NCBI GenBank assembly: GCA_964450955.1
Contig: CAYVFI010000037.1
Span: 1-62,449 of the forward strand
Length of the DNA: 62,449 bases
Reading direction: 5' to 3'
Source: CAYNWT01 sp964450955
GTDB taxonomy: Bacteria > Planctomycetota > Planctomycetia > Planctomycetales > Planctomycetaceae
Part shown: piece by piece, positions 1-6,555 of the stretch
Numbering within the stretch: position 1 is the stretch's first letter
Layout of the letters: each line of letters opens with the position of its first letter
The notes under the pieces: generated by a model
Seen by the model: the letters and a program-made list of their open reading frames with translations, nothing else
Databases searched by the model: none
What the model was told of the DNA's origin: nothing
Translations under genes and position numbers: made by a program

Positions 1-75
1 CCAGAAAAACTGAAGGCTAAACCACCCGTCAACATGCACTTCTACGGGCGCTTACGTCTTTGCGTTTCTCTCTAA
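1..75 (+). CDS. possible 3' end of an upstream gene
   Basis: Frame 1 is open from the window edge to a TAA at 73-75 (24 codons), while the other two plus frames close within about 20 bases. The residues are not recognisable, and an open frame this short can occur by chance. It would end 22 bases before the next start. Confidence 0.2.
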   Translation, partial: PEKLKAKPPVNMHFYGRLRLCVSL

Positions 76-97
76 GTACCCATGACTGGAGAAACGA

Positions 98-550
98 ATG
101 CGACTTTTCTTATTGCTGGTCGGAATTGCGGTCACGTCCCCAGTGACGACGCCATTGCCTGCTGAACCTCAAAACGGTTTTGGGGGGAACGCGGCTGGTG
201 TACCCATCCACGGAACGGGGCTCATTGTTGTGGCTCCCGAATCTCGTGACTCGCTGGCTGCGTGGAGCCACGAGGCTGGCGTTTGGAGTCGCATTCCAAT
301 CCAAGCGACAGAAGACGACGCGATTGTGCCGATCGTTGGCACTGGTGTCGCTGCGGCGAGAGTGGGAAAGATGGTCTACGGCTACGGTGCTGACGCCGGC
401 AAATGGCACTGGATCAAAACGGAAACAGCCAACCCGCCCTCAGTCGGAACCGGACAGGTCACGATCCAAGATGGCGATTGGTACTACGCATTGTCTTCGA
501 AGTCCGGAAGGTGGTCCGGTATTAATTTGCAGACCGGTGAGATTCGTTGA
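98..550 (+). CDS. small secreted protein with Trp-containing repeats
   Basis: Hypothetical protein of 150 residues. Residues 1-22 form a signal peptide (short basic start, hydrophobic core LFLLLVGIAV), so it is probably exported. The mature part shows about three imperfect units of 40-45 residues, each ending like G-x-W (AGVWSRI, AGKWHWI, SGRWSGI) and joined by a recurring VGTG motif, which suggests a small beta-rich repeat fold. The ATG is preceded by GGAG at 88-91, six bases away, which supports the start. No catalytic motif is seen. It lies alone on the plus strand, facing the converging cytochrome-WD40 gene with a palindromic repeat between them. Function unknown. Confidence 0.65.
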   Translation: MRLFLLLVGIAVTSPVTTPLPAEPQNGFGGNAAGVPIHGTGLIVVAPESRDSLAAWSHEAGVWSRIPIQATEDDAIVPIVGTGVAAARVGKMVYGYGADAGKWHWIKTETANPPSVGTGQVTIQDGDWYYALSSKSGRWSGINLQTGEIR

Positions 551-556
551 ACCTGA

Positions 557-640
557 TGTAACGGACTCAGGCCCTGAGTCCGCACTGCGCGCGTGGTCGT
601 CGCTTGGCGACGAACCGACTGAGGGCCTCAGTCGGTCACA
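557..640. repeat. nested-palindrome intergenic repeat, copy A
   Basis: An 84-base element. The left arm contains the near-palindrome GACTCAGGCCCTGAGTC. The centre is a CGTCG...CGACG hairpin, and the right arm is CCGACTGAGGGCCTCAGTCG. The two arms are also complementary to each other, so the whole element folds as a long hairpin or as a three-stem cloverleaf. Copies B and C lie at 6467 and 6368. It sits between two converging genes, so it could also stop transcription. No open frame lies inside. Confidence 0.85.
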
Positions 641-643
641 TTT

Positions 644-3334
644 CTAGCCCGCCTGAGCCGTCTTGAAGCCCAGCAACGGACGGATTTGTTGGCGGCGGGT
701 TTCGACAACACTGGCTGCGGCATCGACAACCTGTTTCGCTGACGTCACCTGCGCCTTCGCGGACTCGGTTGCCTTCACGACGGGCTGCATGTCGGTGGTC
801 ATCTTTGCGACCTTTGCCGTGGCAGCCGCGACGGACTTCTGCAGTTCGGTCGCTTTGGCAAGAACGGTCTGCATGGCGGTTGTGGTCTTTTTAGCGTTCT
901 CTGTCTTGGCTGCTGATGTCTGCTTCAGTGTGCCGATCGCGGCTGTCTTCTGCGTGACCAGCGCGACCAGTTGTTGAGCCGATGCGGCGATGTCGGTGTC
1001 GTCTGGAACCAGCTTGGCGGCCTCGGCAAGCTTGGCCTGAATGTCTTTGAGCTTCGGCAGGTTGGCTTCTAGATCCTTAGCGTGCTTCATTGCCTTAGCA
1101 CTCTCCGCGTTGAGTGCCGCGATGGTTTGCTTCATCTGGTCGGCCTGAGTGACAGTTGCTTTGTGCTGGTTGGCAACGTCAGTCATTGCCTTCTTCGCAC
1201 CGTCGAGGGCTGTCTGAGCCGACTTAAGCTTCTCAGCCATTTCGAAGGCGGCGACTTCCTTCTCATTGAGAACCGTTTCGGCCTGTTTAAGCCTGGCGAG
1301 TTCGCCTTCGAGAGCGATGTAGTTGTTCCACCTTGTGATGGAAGCTTTGGCTACATTCCGAGCCGTGGCTGCCGCATTGCTTACGGCAACAGCTTTGTTG
1401 GCAGCATCGGTCCTTGGCTTCACTTGCGGCGTGAGCGTTTTGACTTGAGCGTTTGCCTTCTGCATGTTGGCGGCGGAATCTTTCATCTGTTTTTGCATGG
1501 CCGCGAGCTTGGCTGCTGTTTGAGCTTGCTCAACGGTTTTGGTTTTCACCATGGCCTGAGCAGCCGTGTATTCAGCCTGTTTTTGGCTGAACTTCTTTTG
1601 GACACTTGCGACCAGGGCGGCGAGTTCTTTGTCTTTCGGAACCGCTGCAGCTGCGGTTTTCACCTGAGCAGCGGCCGTCTTAAGTTGAGGAACAGCCTTC
1701 GCCAACGAAGTTTGCGCGGCCGTTGCGGCGGCCATCTGTTGCTTGATTACCTGCAGTGCTTTGGCCAGAGCCGGGACTTGTTGTTTGGCCTGCTTATTGA
1801 GAGTAGTTGAGTCTGCAAGCAGTTTCTTGTTCGCGGCGAGAGCGTTGTTCACGTTATCGCGAGCTTTGACTGCGTTGGCGGCAGCTGTTGCTTTAGCCGC
1901 AGCATCCTTTTCTTTCGCTGCGAGATCGGCCTGTGCGGCGGCGAGACGTTGGGGCAGTGCGGGTGGGTTTTGAGCGAGTTCGCCCAGACGTTTGCCATCG
2001 GCCGCGTTCCAGACTCGAATGTTTCCGTGCCAGTCGCCGGCGATGACTCGGTTCGTTTCGTCGCAGAAGCTGACCTTCAGGGCCATCTCACCGAACGCTT
2101 CGAACGCCCGTTGCTGCTTTCCGTTGGCGTCCCAGATCTTGGTGGTCCGGTCGCGTCCACAGCTGACGATGCGCCCGTCTCGGCAGAATTCGACAGACAT
2201 GGCTCCGCCACCGTGCGAACCCCAGCTCTTGACGGCTTTGCCGTTTTCCATTTCCCACAGTTTGATCGTGGTGTCCATGCTGGCAGAAGCGAGCAGGTTG
2301 GAGTCCGATCGCCAGGAGACGGACGTGACACCGCCCTTGTGGCCGAGCAATGTCAGGTACAACCGGCCGTTGTCGGCTTCCCAAACGTGCAGCCCGCCCG
2401 CGCGGTCGGAGGATGCAAGGAACACGCTGTCGGGGCTGAATTCCAGGTCGTAAACCCAGTCGGTGTGCTTCTTGATTTCGTACGCGAGCGATCCGTCGGA
2501 CGTGTTGTAGACGCGGACCATTTTGCTCGGCCCACCGAGTGCCACGAACTTCATGTCCGAACTGATGTCGGCGGCGAGAACCGAATCAACTTCGTCGCCG
2601 ACTTCGATCATTCGCTTGCCGGTCTTCACGTCGTAAACGGCAACCTTGCCCTGGAAAGCGGCTCGACCACCACCGGCCAGCAGCAGCTTGCCGTTGCGAC
2701 TAAACCGCAGCACTTCCGGAACACCTTCCGGGAATGGAAGCACTGCGAGTGGCTGCAGGTCGGTTGAGTGATAAAGAACGATTTGCTTCTGACTGGAAAC
2801 AGCAATCAGTGGAGCCCACGGGCTGGTCGCGATGGCTTCCACAGCCGTGTTCGCTTTCGGCATGACGACGGGAGCCAAGCCAAGCACATCCGGCAACGGC
2901 GGTGCGCCTTCCGGCCGCCCGGTTGCTGGTGCGCCAAGGGCGAGGTTGGGACCGGCTTTCTTTTTCATCGCCTTGCTGGCAGAGTTCTCAAGTGCGCCCT
3001 GGTCGATCCACGCGCGGAGAGTGTCGATCATCTTTTGATCGATCTTCTCTGAGTTGGGTGGCATCTTAGGTTCGTCGTCGTGGTTGACGAGCGCGAAGAG
3101 GTAGCTGCTATCAGCATCGCCGGGTTCAATGTCGGCTCCGGCAGCTCCACCAGCCATGACGGCGGTGTAGTTGGTCAGGTCCAGGTCCGAGCTTTTTTTG
3201 TCGGTGTTGTGACAGTTAAAGCACTTGGCTCGGAAGATGGGCTTCACGTGCTCTTCGTACGTGATCTTCTTCTGCGCCGACGCGGTGGCGGGCACGAACA
3301 GTGTGAGTGCGATGAGGAGTGTTGAGTTTTTCAT
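644..3334 (-). CDS. secreted cytochrome-c domain/WD40 protein with long coiled-coil tail
   Basis: Signal peptide 1-20. A planctomycete-type cytochrome-c domain follows at about 24-115, with haem motif C38-x2-C41-H42 and a later KMPP that could supply the Met ligand. WD40 repeats fill about 165-450 (for example LASASMDTTIKLWEMENG). A tail of about 440 residues, rich in Ala, Lys, Gln and Thr, is predicted coiled coil and seems to carry an internal duplication (VPKDKELAA near 555, VPDDTDIAA near 780). It is the last gene of the minus-strand cluster with the DUF1549/1553, PPC-like and DUF1501 genes. Family members usually accompany such genes; their substrate is not established. Probably periplasmic and haem-binding. 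The tail may be a spacer or a wall-associated segment (inference). Confidence 0.9.
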   Translation of the reverse strand: MKNSTLLIALTLFVPATASAQKKITYEEHVKPIFRAKCFNCHNTDKKSSDLDLTNYTAVMAGGAAGADIEPGDADSSYLFALVNHDDEPKMPPNSEKIDQKMIDTLRAWIDQGALENSASKAMKKKAGPNLALGAPATGRPEGAPPLPDVLGLAPVVMPKANTAVEAIATSPWAPLIAVSSQKQIVLYHSTDLQPLAVLPFPEGVPEVLRFSRNGKLLLAGGGRAAFQGKVAVYDVKTGKRMIEVGDEVDSVLAADISSDMKFVALGGPSKMVRVYNTSDGSLAYEIKKHTDWVYDLEFSPDSVFLASSDRAGGLHVWEADNGRLYLTLLGHKGGVTSVSWRSDSNLLASASMDTTIKLWEMENGKAVKSWGSHGGGAMSVEFCRDGRIVSCGRDRTTKIWDANGKQQRAFEAFGEMALKVSFCDETNRVIAGDWHGNIRVWNAADGKRLGELAQNPPALPQRLAAAQADLAAKEKDAAAKATAAANAVKARDNVNNALAANKKLLADSTTLNKQAKQQVPALAKALQVIKQQMAAATAAQTSLAKAVPQLKTAAAQVKTAAAAVPKDKELAALVASVQKKFSQKQAEYTAAQAMVKTKTVEQAQTAAKLAAMQKQMKDSAANMQKANAQVKTLTPQVKPRTDAANKAVAVSNAAATARNVAKASITRWNNYIALEGELARLKQAETVLNEKEVAAFEMAEKLKSAQTALDGAKKAMTDVANQHKATVTQADQMKQTIAALNAESAKAMKHAKDLEANLPKLKDIQAKLAEAAKLVPDDTDIAASAQQLVALVTQKTAAIGTLKQTSAAKTENAKKTTTAMQTVLAKATELQKSVAAATAKVAKMTTDMQPVVKATESAKAQVTSAKQVVDAAASVVETRRQQIRPLLGFKTAQAG

Positions 3335-3437
3335 GGCAGGTTCTACCTCTGTTCGCCACCGACTTTATGTCGATGGGTCCACGGCTTTTGCACAACTGGA
3401 TCGCAGTTTGACGTTGAGTAGTGCAGAAGCCGCTCAA

Positions 3438-3458
3438 CCCCCGACACAAAATCGGGGG
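3438..3458. repeat. short hairpin
   Basis: CCCCCGA pairs with TCGGGGG across a 7-base loop. It lies about 100 bases upstream of the cytochrome-WD40 start (minus strand), in the repeat-rich gap 3335-3911. It is not followed by a T-run, so terminator activity is doubtful. Confidence 0.5.
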
Positions 3459-3472
3459 CGGAAGTTCGTGAT

Positions 3473-3607
3473 GTACTTGGGGCCTCCGAGCCCCAAGGTT
3501 GAGTGACCGTGGTTTGCTCGCAGACAGCTGATGTTGGGTTAATGTAGATCGCTTGGGTTCTGGGATTGGTGAGTCGCTGGTGCTTGGGGCTCGGAGGCCC
3601 CAGGTAC
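3473..3607. repeat. 25-bp inverted repeat pair, each arm itself palindromic
   Basis: Arms at 3473-3497 and 3583-3607 match as inverted copies at 24 of 25 positions. The core CTTGGGGC...GCCCCAAG of each arm is itself self-complementary. The 85-base spacer has no credible gene. The architecture of palindromic arms inside an inverted pair resembles the elements at 557 and 6467, but the sequence differs, so this is a second repeat family. Confidence 0.8.
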
Positions 3608-3836
3608 GGGCTGATCCATTGTAATTGTGCCCGGTTATCTGACCGGTGCACGCAGTTGAATTGGAAAACGCTGTGTGTATTCGCTCGGTTCGCTGATTGG
3701 TTTGGTTGGTTCAATTGGATTGAGTGGGAGATTTTTCCTCAAGTGCCTCAAGTGCCTCGGTCGTCGCTGCTTCGCAGTTGGTGTCAGCACAGCCCATCCG
3801 ACTGGTGCATCAACAGACAAATGTCATGCTTAGATT

Positions 3837-3903
3837 GTAGTGGACGAGGCTACGAGTCCCTGGACACCAGTGAGCACTCGGGACTCGTGGCCTCGTCCAC
3901 TAC
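3837..3903. repeat. 24-bp inverted repeat (third palindrome family)
   Basis: Arms 3837-3860 and 3880-3903 are inverted copies at 23 of 24 positions, with a 19-base loop. Transcribed, this would form a very stable hairpin. It begins 9 bases past the stop codon of the DUF1549/1553 gene (stop at 3912 on the minus strand), so it could terminate or protect that mRNA. No T-run is evident. Confidence 0.85.
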
Positions 3904-3911
3904 GAGGTTGA

Positions 3912-6338
3912 TTAGTGGTTGAAGAGGAACTCCCTTGAGTTCAACAGGCTCCAGAAGATGTCTTCGAGGACTTGTTGTTGGAAGCCTTTGTCATCTGGTT
4001 TTTCGTTGACCATCGCGAGGAGTTTGTCGAGTTCCGGCTTAGTCGGTTTACGGGTCAGGCAGCGGATATACATGTCTTCGATGATGGCGGCGGAGTCCAT
4101 CTTTTGCTGCACGCACTTGGCGACGAACTTGCCTTGGGCGATTTTGCCGTTGGCGGTTGAGCCGTTGATCATGTGCAGAGCCTGCGACAGATTTGGTTCC
4201 ATCTTCACTTCGCAGCTGCAAACGGATTCCCGTTTGGCTCGACCGAAGGTTGTCAGGAAGTAAGACGACGTGTTGCCGTCGGCGATCTGGACAGCTCGGG
4301 CACCCAGTGGGAGGCCACGGAACTTGTTTTTGGTTTCCGTGATTTGGCTCACGCAATCCAGCATGACTTCCGCGCGGAGGCGGCGGAGTTCGGCGTGAGC
4401 GAAGTTGCGGTGGTCGCTTTCGTTGGTTTCGTTGGTCGTTGTTGAAAGCTGGTAGGTTCGTGAAAGACAGATGTCACGGACGATCGCTTTAAAGTCGTAC
4501 TTGTAGTCGGTGAAGCGCTTGCCGAGTTCGGTTAGCAGCTCCTGGTTCACGGGTGGGTTTGAAACACGAACGTCATCGACTTCGTCCACGATACCTTTGC
4601 CAAAGAAGTGAGCCCACACGATGTTGGCAAGGTTCTCAGCGAAGTACGGGTTGTCTGGTGACGCAAGCCACTTGGCCAGAACCTCGCGACGGTCCTTGCC
4701 CCGGACGTCTGGTGTTTCGCCGCCAAGGAATTTTGGTGCCATGACTTTCTTGGTGACGACGTGCTGGACCTCGCCGCCGCCTCGGTTGTAAATAATGGTC
4801 TCACGCGGATCTTCGCCGCGTTTACGACCGATCTGTGAGAAGAACGCAGCGAAGCCGTAGTAGTCGTCCTGAGTCCAACGGTCGAACGGGTGGTTGTGGC
4901 ACTGAGCACACTGGATTCGCATGCCCATGAAGACCTGGGCGACGTTTTCGGATGTCTTTAGGGTGTCGGTTTCAGCTTGGTAGTAGTTGGTCGCGGGTGA
5001 CACGAACGTCCCGCCTTTCGCGGCGAGCAGCTCCTGAACCATGACATCCATCGGCGTGTTGCTGGCGACTTTTTCTTTGAGCCAGTTGAAGTACCGCAGC
5101 ATCGGTTTGGTGGTGACGCGGTTGTTGACGGTGCGGATCTGCAGGAGTTCTGCCCACTTCATGACCCACATCTCGACAAACTCTTTGCGACCCAGCAGAT
5201 TGTCGACAAGCTTCTCGCGTTTCTTCGGATCTTTGTCGGCAAGGAACGCTTCGTATTCGGCTCGCGTCGGCATGACACCGGCGACGTCCAGGCTGACTCG
5301 GCGAATGAACTCTTCGTCGGTGCAGACTTCCGATGGAATGATTCGCAGCTTGCGAAGCTTGTCGTGGACCAGCTTGTCGACGTAGTTGTTTTCGGGCGTC
5401 TTTGGGTCTTCGTACTTCAGCCCTTTCGGCAGCACGATGAAGTGCGAACCGACGGTGTGTGTTTCGAACCGAGCCATAATGAAGGCTTCGCCGCGTTCGT
5501 GTGCGGTAACGACGCCCTTCTGCGAGATCTCTGCGGAGGTATCGTTGTTCGAACTGAAGAACGTCAGCGATGTGACGTCGCGGGTGGTTCCGTCTGCATA
5601 CCTTGCAAGAACGGTAAGCCCCTGTGTTTCACCTTCGCCGTCCATCACAGCAGTTGGCGGGTAGACGCTGACTGATTCCACAGCCGGTGGTGTCTTCGCG
5701 TCTTTTGGTGCTCCTGCTTCAAGCCAGCGGAGCATTGTGTTGTAAAGCTCGCCGTCGGGAGTGAATCGTTTTCCGCCAGTGTGAGGAACCTGCCCGGCTC
5801 CCTTGGTAAGCATCATGCTTTCACGCGGCAGCGCGAGGTTGATGCGGCGGCCGGGGACTTCGCGAGTAATTCGCATGTGGTCGCCCAACGGATCGTAACC
5901 GAACAGGCTTAGCATGAACCCATCTTTGCCGCGGGCGGCTCCGTGACAGCTTCCGGTGTTGCAGCCGGCTTTCATGAAGACAGGCATGACGTCCAGCTGG
6001 AAGCTAATTTCGCGTTCGGCTTGGGCCGCTTCCACTTTGACGGGAACCTTCAGCGAATGCTTGCCGTAGGTGACGGTCATTTCTGACGCACCGTCGGTTG
6101 CCGGGTACAGCGTGGCGTTTTCGAGCTTGCACAACGCTCCGTTTGCGAGGGCAAACTGTGCTTCCTTCGTGACATCGCGCGTGATGCCGTTGGCGTAGAA
6201 GGCCTGTACGACGAACGACTGCCGATCACGCAGCGTTTTCAGCTGCGCGCCTTCGGGGAAGATTTTGAGTTCGACAGGTTCCTCGGCGATTGCTGTGGAA
6301 GCGATGAGGAACGTTGTGAGGAGGGTTGTGAGTTTCAT
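3912..6338 (-). CDS. DUF1549/DUF1553 cytochrome-like secreted protein
   Basis: 808 residues with signal peptide 1-18. Ig-like (BIG2-type) segments lie at about 20-105 and 215-305. They flank a cytochrome-like region with GCNTGSCHGAARGKDGF near 125. DUF1549 spans about 325-500 and includes CAQCHNHPFDRW (a CxxCH motif). DUF1553 spans about 560-790. This order is typical of the large Planctomycetes-Verrucomicrobia family, usually encoded next to a DUF1501 gene, as here. It is probably a periplasmic haem protein; the reaction is unknown and links to polysaccharide use are only proposed. Length is normal and the frame intact. The 217-base gap upstream holds repeats and an assembly gap, so whether it is cotranscribed with the PPC-like gene cannot be judged. 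Confidence 0.93.
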   Translation of the reverse strand: MKLTTLLTTFLIASTAIAEEPVELKIFPEGAQLKTLRDRQSFVVQAFYANGITRDVTKEAQFALANGALCKLENATLYPATDGASEMTVTYGKHSLKVPVKVEAAQAEREISFQLDVMPVFMKAGCNTGSCHGAARGKDGFMLSLFGYDPLGDHMRITREVPGRRINLALPRESMMLTKGAGQVPHTGGKRFTPDGELYNTMLRWLEAGAPKDAKTPPAVESVSVYPPTAVMDGEGETQGLTVLARYADGTTRDVTSLTFFSSNNDTSAEISQKGVVTAHERGEAFIMARFETHTVGSHFIVLPKGLKYEDPKTPENNYVDKLVHDKLRKLRIIPSEVCTDEEFIRRVSLDVAGVMPTRAEYEAFLADKDPKKREKLVDNLLGRKEFVEMWVMKWAELLQIRTVNNRVTTKPMLRYFNWLKEKVASNTPMDVMVQELLAAKGGTFVSPATNYYQAETDTLKTSENVAQVFMGMRIQCAQCHNHPFDRWTQDDYYGFAAFFSQIGRKRGEDPRETIIYNRGGGEVQHVVTKKVMAPKFLGGETPDVRGKDRREVLAKWLASPDNPYFAENLANIVWAHFFGKGIVDEVDDVRVSNPPVNQELLTELGKRFTDYKYDFKAIVRDICLSRTYQLSTTTNETNESDHRNFAHAELRRLRAEVMLDCVSQITETKNKFRGLPLGARAVQIADGNTSSYFLTTFGRAKRESVCSCEVKMEPNLSQALHMINGSTANGKIAQGKFVAKCVQQKMDSAAIIEDMYIRCLTRKPTKPELDKLLAMVNEKPDDKGFQQQVLEDIFWSLLNSREFLFNH

Positions 6339-6367
6339 GGTGATACTCGGGTGGGTTGTGCCTGGAA

Positions 6368-6442
6368 TGTAGCCGACTCAGGCCCTGAGTCGGCAGGGGG
6401 GGGCTGGCGGGACACAACCATGCGCCGAGCGCCAGCAACGGG
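6368..6442. repeat. nested-palindrome repeat, copy C (cut by assembly gap)
   Basis: The left arm carries GACTCAGGCCCTGAGTC and the same TGTAGC end as the other copies. The sequence then runs into a G-rich stretch and the N-run. It has the same orientation as copy B. Confidence 0.75.
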
Positions 6443-6452
6443 NNNNNNNNNN
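6443..6452. other. assembly gap (10 N)
   Basis: Ten unresolved bases lie between two same-orientation copies of one repeat and are flanked by G-runs. The true length is unknown. The gap lies between genes, so neither flanking gene is affected by what is visible. Confidence 0.95.
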
Positions 6453-6466
6453 GGGGGTGCCGGGAT

Positions 6467-6549
6467 TGTACCCGACTCAGGCCCTGCGGGGGGGCGTCGC
6501 GGAAGCGACGACTACGTGAGCTGCCGACTGAGGGCCTCAGTCGGCTACA
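6467..6549. repeat. nested-palindrome repeat, copy B
   Basis: 83 bases with the same plan as copy A: a left arm with GACTCAGGCCCTG, a central hairpin CGTCGCGGAAGCGACG, and a right arm CCGACTGAGGGCCTCAGTCG followed by GCTACA. The right half of the left-arm palindrome has become a G-run. The element ends 7 bases beyond the PPC-like gene's stop. Confidence 0.85.
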
Positions 6550-6555
6550 TTCGCG

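Noticed and set aside
1949..2767. 272-codon open frame on the plus strand
   Set aside because: It lies wholly antisense to the cytochrome-WD40 gene, whose WD40 repeats are clear; the plus frame matches no family.
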